From NCBI RefSeq assembly GCF_002999335.1, contig NW_020312769.1, forward strand, positions 62,001-126,000: DNA of 64,000 nt, in the 5' to 3' direction. Below are positions 10,784 to 21,740 of the stretch, piece by piece. The position numbers were made by a program, and so were the translations under genes. Below the pieces are notes generated by a model. The model was not told the origin of the DNA. It ran no database searches and saw nothing but the letters and a program-made list of their open reading frames with translations. This stretch comes from Cyclospora cayetanensis (taxonomy: Eukaryota; Apicomplexa; Conoidasida; Eucoccidiorida; Eimeriidae). The stretch's first letter is position 1. Every line of letters begins with the position of its first letter.

Positions 10784-13700
10784 CTGCAACGCACCGCAAG
10801 CGACACTGAACCGAGGAGCCTAGCTCAAAATGGCACTCGAGGGAAGCCAATAAGGGGTTCGATACAATCAACCAGCAGTCTGATGCTGCATCGCCAGAGA
10901 AGAACAACCAGCTGAAGTACGAAATCGACGAATACTCGCACTGTCTGAATTCAGCGCTGTTATGTTGGCATTTCATGCCGGCCATCGGTACAAAGATGAG
11001 GCATCCACCGCTGGTGGCTACAACCAAAGCTTCAGTATGATATAAATAATGAGCAAAATGATCCCCGGTTTTGTGTAGGGAGAGGTTCAGCGACTAAAAT
11101 GGCCCTGATCCCCCGTTCCCCACATGGCCCCTTTTGCTTAGGACGCTCACGGTGACAGCGGGAGATTAGCGATGGTGAGAAAAGATGTTAAGACGAATTC
11201 CCCGCAAAATAAACTCCGTCCAACCGCTGAAGGCACAGGCTGCGCCTCTGTGGTTTCCCTTGATTTGCTAAACGACTTATGGGGAACCTTCAGACGACCC
11301 CGCACCTGCCGCGGCTCCGGGGCTTGGTTGCATGCCTAGCATGCAAACACAACTCATCGAGTGTCATCCTAAGTTGATCGTGTTTTGGGGGTATTTTGGG
11401 AGTTGTTGTACTGTTTTAAGCATGATATCCGGTGTAATATTAGTAAAATACTACCTACTGCCCGACTCACTTATGCCTCTTCTTAAGTGGCGCAGTTGCA
11501 AGTGATTGGCTCCTTACTGTGGTGCCTATTCAACAATTAATATGCCCATTGATCTCAATTACTCCAATTTGTGCTCTTTTTTGTCTCACTGGTTTCTGGA
11601 GCTCATCCTTTCTTTATGGAGCTGCACTACCCGATGCTATGTAGAATCCCTGCATTGTGCAAACCTAAGTATCTGTAGGCTACAGTTAACCATGTCAAAA
11701 CTTCGGGCACATAGATAGGCTGAGTGTATAATTGAGCAGCGTTTGACTCACTTCGGCTTGGTTTGGTGTGTGACGCCTTCTCTAAGGGGTCCGTAGGGGG
11801 ACGCTTCGTTCCATCATATTACGAAGAAATTCACGGAAATTTATGGTGTTTCTCAAATAGTTCCCGCTTTCTCCCCTTCCCCCTCTTTGTTACTTAGGGT
11901 TACAACATGAAGAGAGATGAACGGCTGGGAACGGCGTTTCTGCATACTCTCAGCACTCTGAGAATAAAGTTACCGCTAGTTGACCATCGCCTCTAGTGCA
12001 CACCCACTCAACGTTGCTTCTTGCTATAATGAGCACGCTGCTACACAGTGAAAAAGGCGCACGAACGACAGACCAAGTATTCAATCCTCTATCAAGTCTT
12101 AGGTATCTGGAACTACCGTAAGACGAGGGCCAAATGTTTCATAGCCCACTGGAAGGTGCTTAGGGCCATGTAACCACGGACACTGTATCCTAACAGGCAG
12201 CATGAAGTCTTTCTGTTTTCAACAAGTAAAGCATATTCTGAAAGTAGTGATGTTGATACCAGAATGTTTAGAGGGCCTCTCCAAAGTATGTGTATTTGTC
12301 GCCACTGGTACTGGCTGACGTACAGATTTATGGGTTGATTTCGATATATGCCTGTGCGATGGTACACGTCGACAGGGAATTGCGTTGCTTTGTACTGACC
12401 CGCATCATCAAAAGGGGTTTGTATAAACAATATGCGACAGGATGTCTGAAAGTAGGTACAGCAGGGTACTGAGGAAGCGCGGCTTGATAAGCATGGTGAG
12501 TACTAGTGAGTCGGGCTGCGTAATCCTCTACCGAAGCTTAGGGCGCCATTGCGTATTTAGTGGATGGAAATTATAATATTTGCCGGAATAAGGACATACG
12601 AGTCGATACTTAGAAAAGCTCTGCCTGCACTTCATTCCTCCCGCGCAACAGGACTTGTGAGCCAGACACACCTAGCTGAAACCGGGTCAAAGGTGCACCG
12701 TACATTAAAGCGGAGTAGCTTTAACCCTGTTCCACCGCGAAAGTTCTAGGGTCTTTAAACACTTTTTTACGCAAAGGAAGTTCAGTTACATTTAAGAGCC
12801 GCAAAACCATAAGCTTACCCTCAACATTTGGAATCATAGATGGTCACTCACTAAACAGCATTTCTCAGAGGAACTTGGGGGTCAGCGAAAAATTGGCTAC
12901 ACGGAAAGTCAGTCATAAATTCACACTTGTAAACACCCATGATACCTTTTTCGAGTTTATTTTCGCCCATGGCAACACGAAGAATTTTTCGAATTCATTA
13001 TTTTCCTTTATTTAGGCTGCCAATCGGCTAGGAAATAACTGAGCTTATTTAAATGCCTCACTACTTTACGGGGCCTATTCGGGTGGTGATTCTGAGGAAA
13101 GCCACTTTAGAAATGTCTAGCAACCTTACGCTGGCTTAAAGACCACAGAGTCGTTCCCGTGAAACGGTGGAATTTAGTTCCATCCACTTCAATGTGACTG
13201 TCTTGCACATGCGGTGCCTCCAGATTACAGTGAAAGCCAACATTTGCTATTTTTGTATGCTTGTTTTGATGTTTATACCACAGCAAACACACCGAGTAAT
13301 TGTGTTAATGTCCCTAGCACGAATAAATTTAATTTGATGGCATCCGGAGAGGAGGTGCTCGTATTATAGCTTTGCGTACAGCATCTACATGACTTCGACC
13401 ATTCGCTCATGGAGCATGATTTATAAAGCATGTTATGGTGGCTATGAATAAAGTTGCCTAGCGTGTTTTACTGAAAATGCACTTGCATATGTCTTTCTGC
13501 TGAAGCTATTAGTCCTTTCAGTGGTGGCCTGCCGAGTGAAAAGTTGTCTGCAAACGTATACGTTGGCTGTCTAAACAAACATTTCTTATTGCTAAACGTG
13601 ATTGCTTTGTTGATATCATCTAATAGCAGTCTGTTTTTGAAGTACATCGAATTACAACAAGACACATGCACCGCTCTACGTTTGTTGAAGCAAACGCCTT

Positions 13701-16564
13701 TGAACGCTTGCATAAATGAAGCAAAGGGCCTTATATGTACGTGCCTGGTTAGAATCAAACGATTCTTTCTGACGCAAAATATTCATAAGCGGTTCTTCTT
13801 TTGTAAGAATGCAAGGAAATTAAGTGTGCTATAGTGTGCTTTTGTATTAAGATCTAGAAGAAGCACCTGAACGCTCCACAGGCAAGCGCTTGGTGCTTCG
13901 CAGGCTCTAAACAGCTTGCTGCTATATGCCATATAATTCCATGGGTACTGCAATGACCATTATGTAAAAGGCTGAAAGATGTGCACTGTCCATGCCTTAG
14001 TGTCGAAAGGTGTGCAAATTCAGTTTTAGACGGAACGATCTGACAGTGGGAAAAGATAACGCTGTAAGGTTAAATGGAGAATGAATGGCTGTTTATTCAT
14101 GCTTCAAAGCGTATCAATACCCTAGCAATACTAGAATTTTGAAATGCTTTGGGAAAATAAAAGCCATATTGACGGAGGCAGCTGCACAGCCCCTGATATT
14201 ACAGGGTTATATGATGTGGCCCTGGAGTTGCTATACTACGCTTTGCAGATGGTTCATTGTGTATTTGCGCAGCATCAGCAAATACATGTTTAGGACTGGA
14301 TATTGACTATCAGATACTGCCTCACTATGGCACAAGGCATACATTCGGCACAGCAGTTGAGCACTGTAGTCTTCGTAGTCAACAAACTGTGGAAGGATCG
14401 AATTTCATCTTACAGTACCTAGAGCTAAGTAATGCAATAGTAGAATCAAGCCCTACAAGCACAGTACATATGAATCTGATCAGTACGTAGAATGTAAAGT
14501 AGTTGATCGCAAGCATGTCCACATGCTGTTGGCGGTCCAAGAAACGTCGGTAATACAAGAAATACCATCAAATTTCGACATTTCTAACGTGCCCGACGAA
14601 CAATTAGTGTTCTTGCCGGGTAATCTTTTTTCTAATAAGTCACAACGTTAAGATCCCAGATAATTCTACGTGGCATTACAAAACCCTTAATGGGGTATGA
14701 ATTAAAGGAGCGTTGGAGACCGATTTGATGAAGTATGCTTCATTTTAAGAGATGAACACTATAACATCGTTGAAAGGAGCGCGCATGACAGACGATAGCA
14801 GCGAATCAGTTAGTGGACACAAGCAGCTCAGCGTTTCTGAACTGAAGAAGAGGAAAATAATTCTACTGTTGTCTATATTCCAAAAAAGATATTGATTTCT
14901 TTGAGGACATTGCAAAGCCGCGACGACCATAAGTGGAGTTTTTAATTATGTCTTTGTTGGGATCCTCTTAGAATGTCAAAGAGGAGAAGGCCGTACATCT
15001 TCCTGAATGCAAATTCATACAGTTGACCACGTGGAGCTGCTGCTTGTTCTCAGTCCTGGATCCCTTGCTGATTACCAGGCAAAAAAACATACTGGTCAGA
15101 CTGCTTATATTTCTTTTCACGCTGCTCTTATTAATTCTTAGTCTTGTGCGTTTAACAACCACTGCTACCACAAAGTCCATGTTACTCGTCCCCAGAAAAG
15201 CTGACTGCTTTAGTGCTCGCTCGTCCTAGCGTATTGCTCTAGCTGCACAATTAGTAAAAGCGGTCATTTGAAGCCAGATATGACGGTCGGGAAATCTACG
15301 TTGCCCATAATTTATCAGAAGGTACGGCTATACACGGGGGAGAGACTAGGTACCCTGTATTATCCATTTGAATGAACGACTTCAACAAGTAATAGAGGCG
15401 TATAGCTTCCAAAATAATGCACAGCAAATGCAATCTTCTGCAGAATTTGTTGAGCCACAAGACATTAGCATGAAACTCTGCCTTCAAAGCAATGTCGCAG
15501 GGCGAAGCGACAATTTGTCTGAGCAAGTTCTTTTCTAAGTTTCAAATTATGGCCCACTGGCATCCCTTCTCGCGTACACCATTCGTTTGAGAATAGATCT
15601 AGCTCAATGCTCAAAGAATGGATGCTGTGTGCCTGTGCTGTAAATCGATATGCATGGCGCGGGTGTGACTGCTCAGAGCGCCCATTCTGTGTGCGTTGCC
15701 GTTAGCTTGCTGTCCTTCCGCCCTTTTACTAGAGCCTTTTGGGTTAACGGCAAGCAGATGGAGCATTTTTTTGAGTGAGCCTTTAATGACTTTCTATTAA
15801 GTTCTGCATAGGGTCTGCGCTAGGGGTTGCGTTGTTGACACTGTACATGAGCTGCTGTATCGCTGCACATAACGGCCCTCTAGGGAACCTCAAACGGGTA
15901 AATTTGGGCCTTTTATAGGCGTCAGGGACGAGTAGGAAACTCAGGAAATACACAGGAATAGTGTGCAGTGTGGTCAACCTAACGAGCATGCGCCGCAGTG
16001 GTGTGTCAACTGCGCTTTCAGAACCTTAACTACCCAGTGTCCCTAGGATAGGGTTTTCCTTTCTAGAACCATAAAATGCTTAGCATTTACTCAAAATGTG
16101 AAGGAAAAGTTTTGGAGGGGCTCGACTTTAATTAATCTTTACAAGGAAAGCAAGACACGATGGTGAATCGGACGACCACGGCGGAGAGGGTCTGCAAGCA
16201 CTTCAAGTGAAGTGCTTCCTAGTGACTGTCAGGTTTTCAAAAACCTAAAAGATCCAATGCCTGAGGCGGTAAGAGTTATTGACGTTAAAGTCTAATGAAT
16301 GATGAAGTTGCCAATTCTGCACTCGACGGACAGTACTCTTACAGGGTTGGACGGAAATTGCACAACGGGTGACTGGCGATATTAATGCTCAACACGCACT
16401 ATAGAACGCAGATGAAGGACTAAAAGGGTCTTACATAAAATCAATGCAGATTTAAATGGTAATGATGAGGAAAAAACAATTTTTTGTGTGCTGCAGCGCT
16501 CTCTTGAGTCTTATTCGTGATTCAGCAAGATGAAGGGTGGGGTGCAGTCTGGGACATAGAAGAC
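10784..16564. other. 5.8 kb gene-poor spacer
   Basis: No open frame here shows a family motif, codon bias like the neighbours, or exon-like islands flanked by good splice sites that join in frame. The DNA is visibly richer in A+T than coding parts. Short frames such as those at 12113-12430, 13468-13758 and 13544-13834 look random, the last two overlapping on opposite strands. Two structured items are noted separately: a hairpin with a U-rich tail near 15696-15773 and a palindrome at 16196-16217. A non-coding RNA or a fast-evolving gene cannot be excluded. Confidence 0.5.
16196..16217. repeat. Near-perfect 22-base palindrome upstream of U2
   Basis: Two 10-base arms (AAGCACTTCA and TGAAGTGCTT) are exact reverse complements around a 2-base centre. 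It lies about 350 bases before the U2 snRNA start. It could be a protein-binding site or a small hairpin. No function is shown. Confidence 0.75.
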
Positions 16565-16753
16565 ATACCTTCTCGGCCTTTTGGCTATGATCAAGTGTAG
16601 TATCTGTTCTTATCAGTGTGACAACTGATATGGATCCAACTGGATCCAACAATGTCACAATAATTTTTGTTTGGGGAGGACCGAGTCTAGAGCTTGCTCT
16701 GCTCGCCCTCGAGCGTTGCCCCACCCTTGCACTACTCGGTGGGAGTAGCGTAC
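16565..16753 (+). ncRNA. U2: U2 spliceosomal snRNA
   Basis: The 5' end reads ATACCTTCTCGGCCTTTTGG, matching the invariant U2 stem-loop I region. It is followed by the branch-point recognition element GTAGTA at 16597-16602 within the conserved run GTGTAGTATCTGTTCTTATC. An Sm-like site AATTTTTG lies at 16662-16669. A stem-loop with the conserved AGAGCTTGCTCT tip and a terminal stem-loop containing TTGCACTACTC follow, as in stem-loops III and IV. U2 pairs with the intron branch site in the spliceosome. The 3' end near 16753 is estimated from the last stem. A tandem TGGATCCAAC pair sits at 16631-16650 between the branch region and the Sm site. Confidence 0.95.
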
Positions 16754-17554
16754 CCTTCCGACCCCTCGGGGTTAACAATGTAGTCGATTTGGGGGTGTTG
16801 TGCCGCGTAATGTCCTTATACAGCCCTTTAAGCGTCTTTAGTGGTCGTGGTTGGCTTTCGCGGTGCGCCCATGCAATTACAGAGTGTGAGCGCGCCACTT
16901 AAGTGGAGTACGCCAACCCGTCTAGAAGTGCGTGGACGTATCTGGTTACTGATTCCCGTTGGAGCTGCGTAACGATTCATGACCGAGCTGCGTCTTAATG
17001 GATGAACGCTTATATGTATGCGCCGCGTGAGCCTCGAAGGTGGGCAAGTCCGTCGTTGTGCACCGCATGTGGCGGCGTATTTGGCACTATATTGTACTTT
17101 GGGTTTACTATGGGTCAACCAAAACATGTAGGGATTGAATTAAAGAAAAGGGAGTCTGTTGAAGGTGGGGTGGGCCCATGGCGACTCGTGAAACGGACCA
17201 CAGGTAGTACCCACACTACCAGCATACAGTGAACGTAACGCGTCGGTTCTGTGGAGCAGCGATATTTTGCCCGATTTGTACGCTTCACTTTTGCTATGCG
17301 GAGTCCGTTATTCTGCCTTCTTTCCATGCTTTGCTCCCTTCGGAGAAAATTTGGAAGTGTCAGGGCTAGGAACGGTGAAACAAGGGATACCCAGACTGTC
17401 ACAAATATCCGAAACCACGGTGTACACGAAGTCTGCGAGGTAAATGAAATTAAATAAGCACACCGCCTGAAAGCAACAAACGCCAGGTAATGCATTAAAA
17501 TCCAGTTTCCATGTAACCTGGATGCTCTAGGTGGAAGTTGGCACTAAACCGCTA
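16754..17554. other. Spacer, no supported gene
   Basis: Frames such as 17115-17495 (minus) and 16828-17127 (minus) have no motif. The right end probably holds the 3' untranslated region of the phosphotransferase gene. Confidence 0.4.
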
Positions 17555-19395
17555 TTAATAAAGCTGCATGGGGACCCCAGGACAGCACTTGTAAGGGCTT
17601 TAAAGCTTACCATCATGGCGCAAAACTCCTGGTCCACCGTTAGATTGCATAAGCGAAGTGCAGCTGCGGCAGCTGCCAGGGGTAGCATTGGCCATTGAAT
17701 TGTTTTGTACGAAAAGCGGCAGGTGGCCGAGAGGCATAGGCGCAGCATCAAAATGGTGTACGTCAAGCAAAGAACCATGTACACTAGGTACGGATTCAAC
17801 ACTGGCCGCCACACCAGGCCTGCATGCGAAAACAGAGGACAGAAGAACAACCTGTTTCTCACCGCGAAATGCGTCGTGTTTCTTTCGTACGCAGAAGACG
17901 CAAACAGCGTTCCACGATGAGAAGGCACAGAAACTCTTCGCAGCAAGCCGCACAGTCACTTACAGTGCATGTAAACAACCCCCTGGACGAAGACGTAAAC
18001 CAGAAACATAACCACCTGCATGAGCGCGAGTAATGGCCGCGGCGCCCGCCGGATTCCCATTATAATGTTGCACATGCAAAGGCCAGTGTTGCTGAGAAGC
18101 ACAATTCGCATAGCACTTACTTCCACAACATGCAGTGACAGCAAGGATCTCGGAGTGTTTCAGAAATGCGAGGCTTCAGGGAATAGCCATGCGGTGTGCC
18201 TACCAGATTAACAACAACCACTGAAGCAGCACGCTGGCTGTTACAGATACTCCACCAGCTTTTTCAAGCTGCGCTAGTGGCACTCTGCGACACATGAGCA
18301 GCCCTTTATGCAAACAGAGAATGGGCTTGTTTGATATATGTACACTGTGCCGCATCTGCAATCCGGTGACACTAACGTGCAAAATGCACATGGCAACATG
18401 TTCCTCACGAGTTCATGTAGATTTCCTGGACGAAAGTCTAGCTACAACTTAAAATCTTTGGGGGAAAGAATGTGCAACTTACCCTAATGCTGACGGTAGG
18501 TGTGCCAGGAGATCAACATGAAATATCTCGGGACCAAAGATGCCTCCCATGATAGACAGAAGTATCACCTGAAACAAAGAACAACAGAACTTTGCTGCAG
18601 GCAGCCCCCCTGTCTGGCACAATCTCATAGTAAGCTCCTGACGTTACAGAGCCTATTTGGTCCCCGCAGCTAAGCACCCGAGGAAGGCTTGTTGCGTTGC
18701 AACTTACCGCGAGCTGCGCCTCTGTCACGCCCACAATGCCTGTGGCGGTGTAGAACACGTGGAAGTGAAGCTCCCACCACTGAAACACCGTAAACATTGC
18801 AATGGCCAGGCAGTTCGTAGTGTCATAGGTGCGGGAAGAGCGTAGGAGCCCTGTACAGCTGGGCCCGTCCCTTTTAACATCCAAATGAATGGATATGCCT
18901 GCTTACTGTATATAAAAATTGCAGCATCTGAGTCGATACAACTGCTACGGCGTAGGGCATGAGTCCAACTCCAGCACCAATGACTGTGGTGCTGAGAAAA
19001 GTAAGGGGCGTAGTGCTGAGGATGTCACATCCGTGATCCATGAGCTGCCCCAGTGGAGAGGAAAGGCCCAAGCGGCGCGCATGTTTCCCGTCTATTGCGT
19101 CTAGTGTTTGAAACAAGAATAAGAAGAGCGCCCCTCCTATGAGTACCCAGCGAGGCGGGGCCTCTGAGAGGTACGGGCAAAAGGCCAGTACCAAGCAGCT
19201 CCCCAGGATGGCCGAAATACAGCTGGAAACTGTTAATACATTGGGGTGCACTCTCCAGGGAATGATCTTCTCAACAGCTTCCCACCATGGATTCAAGATG
19301 ATGTCAAACGGAGTGCGGTGACCGGACACATACGCATATTTGTGAAGACTCTCCAAGCCAGCAGGTGGCAGATAATGCCCGAACGCGCCTCGCAT
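17555..19395 (-). CDS. CDP-alcohol phosphotransferase (choline/ethanolamine type)
   Basis: Exons 19395-18907, 18779-18708, 18568-18483, 18284-18204, 18091-17964, 17819-17611 and a tentative 3-codon last exon 17563-17555 give about 357 residues. The diagnostic motif DG-x2-AR-x8-G-x3-D-x3-D is complete: DGKHARRLG, then GQLMDHGCD. These enzymes transfer phosphocholine or phosphoethanolamine from the CDP form to diacylglycerol in the ER or Golgi membrane (Kennedy pathway). After the catalytic exon come several hydrophobic exons (MLQFLYTWWELHFH, VILLSIMGGIFGP, LMQVVMFLVYVFV, YLVYMVLCLTYTIL) matching the family's later membrane helices. Expected length is about 380-420, so the model may lack a few C-terminal residues. 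Choline versus ethanolamine preference cannot be told. Confidence 0.9.
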
Positions 19396-19527
19396 GGTTC
19401 TAAGGGTCGCCTGGGGTGCGGGACTTATGAAGTTTCAACAATAAAAGTGGGACTGCTTGGCAGTCTGCGGCCGTGCCGGGATTAACACAAATATGCCGAA
19501 TACTCTGTTCTCCCCAGGAGAAACTAT

Positions 19528-20179
19528 CTACCACAGAGCCGGCCGCCTCCTGCCTCGCCTTCCGTGGAATACTTTGTCAAGAAGACAATTAAGACTGGTA
19601 GAGATTTGGGGACGCTGTTGAGGGCGGGTAAAGGCTGCTTCTGGAGGGGTGTCTAGCGGCTTGTTTTCGATGAAGCGCACATCATGGAAACGGTCAGCAA
19701 GCCCATCATGAAGAGGATGGTAGTCTCTGGGCATGCACCATATGCTTTTGGGGTTAGTCATACAAGCATCTGCTAGCCGCTGTGCTAGGGATGAATCCCC
19801 TAAAGCATATTAGAAAGTCCTGAACGGAGCTGTGGCAGCAGCCCCGCTCCCAGTCGAGGGCCTCACAATGTAACGTGCAGTAATGCAAAGCACTTGAGCA
19901 AAATTCAAAACCCAAATATATCATGAATGCTCCGAAAACATGATGAATACGTCAATGTTCCTGCAGCGGACGCAGCTGTGATGTGCGTTACCCTCTCTAG
20001 GCCCACGGTACTTTGCGAAGTAGCATGCCAGAGCTTCCGTTGGTAGGGAGAGTCACATTGCTTTTCGAGTCATAATTTTTTGGAGCAAGCTTGCCATCTG
20101 CATCGCTGATTTTCATGCATGTAGTTTCCCAGCGTCTAACGGCGACTCCTGTTTCTCGCGGGTCCTCAGTACGAAGCAT
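19528..20179 (-). CDS. Possible hypothetical gene (two exon-like frames)
   Basis: Two minus-strand frames look more protein-like than background. The first, 20179-19997, starts at ATG and contains GVAVRRWETTCMKISDADGK and ends LRKVPWA. The second, 19761-19528, contains MPRDYHPLHDGLADRF and RFIENKPLDTPPE. They could be one spliced gene or two short ones, but I could not find a junction that joins them in frame with good signals. The unit would be divergent from the bL36 gene, which starts 38 bases away on the other strand. No family is recognised. Confidence 0.3.
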
Positions 20180-20217
20180 TTGGGTTGTGGTACTACTGGG
20201 GAACTCTCTCGCTTGCC

Positions 20218-21045
20218 ATGTGCGAAGCGCAGGCCACAAGGGCCACCCTTCGGCGGCTTTACCTGCAGATGCAGGAGAGGGTCTTGGCTGCTAGAAAAAG
20301 AACCTTGCTCCTGTCTTCTTCTGTGACCACCGCAGGCCCGTACTCTAGCGCCTCTGAAAATCTCAGTTGCCTGTCTCAGTTGAGGCAGAGATCAGGGAAG
20401 GTCGATAGTCAGCGTTACACAGGGGAGCCTGCAGCGGGATTCACAGCTGCACCGACCGCCTCCCGCATACAGGACATCTTGTGCGTAAAACAATGGGCAT
20501 TCTCCCCATCTCGGCGCAGTCTGGCGGCCTTTGCAACTCCCTACGCGCATTTTTCAGGCACAGAATCTCAGCCTACCCTTTGGAGCTCGGCGTATGCAGT
20601 GGGTCCAGTAGGATCGCGACTCGGAAATCAGCAGCCAAGGGGGTCGCGATACGCTTCGTCTTCCCCTTCCAATGAAGTGATAAAAAAAGCCACCAAAGCT
20701 GCATGTCGACCAGTGCAGATATTTCGCCAAGCGTTTCCCGCGCCCCTCGTGTTAACTCCCGTTCGTCTGATGTGGCATCGTGGCGTACTGGAATTACTGT
20801 GCAGCAGCTGCCGCTACGTTGTTCGGCGATGGCACGTTCCAATTCTAGGTGTTGACTGCAATGCGAACCCACGCCACAAACAGGCATTAACGTCCCCACC
20901 ACCGCGAAGCAGGGGCATCCCAAAGCACTTGGTGCCATATCTTGTAGGAAAGCAGGCCCCGAGACACCCCAGATGGCGGCAGGACCACACGATCCGCGCG
21001 CGAGCGACTCATCTGTATCGAGCAGGCTTGCGCAGAAACGGGTAA
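20218..21045 (+). CDS. bL36-type organellar ribosomal protein with long N-terminal extension
   Basis: A single-exon protein of 275 residues. The core near residues 205-235 carries the bL36 zinc ribbon: CSSCRYVVRRWHVPI, then a third Cys and PRHKQ, giving the C-x2-C...C...H ligand set. bL36 of bacteria and organelles is about 37-40 residues, so some 200 residues precede the core and about 45 follow it. The N-terminal part is rich in Ser, Arg and Ala and lacks a domain, consistent with targeting to mitochondrion or apicoplast; which one is not decidable. The start chosen is the first ATG after an in-frame stop near 20137. A spliced upstream exon is possible because CCTCAG occurs at 20164-20169. 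Confidence 0.78.
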   Translation: MCEAQATRATLRRLYLQMQERVLAARKRTLLLSSSVTTAGPYSSASENLSCLSQLRQRSGKVDSQRYTGEPAAGFTAAPTASRIQDILCVKQWAFSPSRRSLAAFATPYAHFSGTESQPTLWSSAYAVGPVGSRLGNQQPRGSRYASSSPSNEVIKKATKAACRPVQIFRQAFPAPLVLTPVRLMWHRGVLELLCSSCRYVVRRWHVPILGVDCNANPRHKQALTSPPPRSRGIPKHLVPYLVGKQAPRHPRWRQDHTIRARATHLYRAGLRRNG

Positions 21046-21740
21046 CTGGGATTTTTCAACCTACTGCTTTCAACGAGCTCTGAGGTTTTGAAGTATAGTA
21101 GGAAATTAGAGCCATGTCAGACAGATCGTCGAACTGTTTTATCTGGGTGTGGAATCTTCCAGCTAGGCTAAGGCAGCTGAGTGACTAGTTTGTACACCAG
21201 AGTACTGCTTTGCTTTGATATGCAGAGTCTTCAGACGGAGTGTGTGTGAGGAGAGAGCTGCAAAGCCCCTCCTGAGCCCTTGGTGCTCTTCGGGGCTAAC
21301 TTAGAAAGCGCGATCTTTGAAAGTTGCTAGATGCGAAGGGTGAAGGGTTCTATTGTTGAACTTAGAAGCCCCATGCATACGATGCCATGGGATGATAGTT
21401 GAAAGGACGAAATCGATGCGGCACGCTCTCTCAACAAAACATGTAGATGATGGCGGCCAGTTGCTCCCTGGATCGGTTCATGCCCTTACATTGAACACGG
21501 GGCTATTTGCAATGTGGCCTAGCGCCGCCCTCACACTCGATAAGACATATGCATTTATATCTATTGAGTAATTTAAAGTGGTCTTTGCCCTTTTTTAGAA
21601 TGCAGATGCCAAGGCGGCTGGTATCTGTGTTACAGCTAGCTGGTGAACCGCCAGCCACAGCGTTTCGCTGCAAGTGGAGAAAGTTCTTGCCAACTTGAGC
21701 AAACGTTGTTTCAGCTGCCCTAATCACACTGAAATGCCCT
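21046..21740. other. Convergent spacer, no supported gene
   Basis: This lies between the 3' ends of the bL36 gene (plus) and the phosphorylase gene (minus). Short frames only. Confidence 0.4.

Noticed and set aside
16618..16902. 94-codon plus-strand frame over the U2 gene
   Set aside because: It lies inside a clearly recognisable structural RNA and its flank.
17115..17495. 126-codon minus-strand frame
   Set aside because: No domain, no splice context, and amino-acid composition like shuffled DNA.
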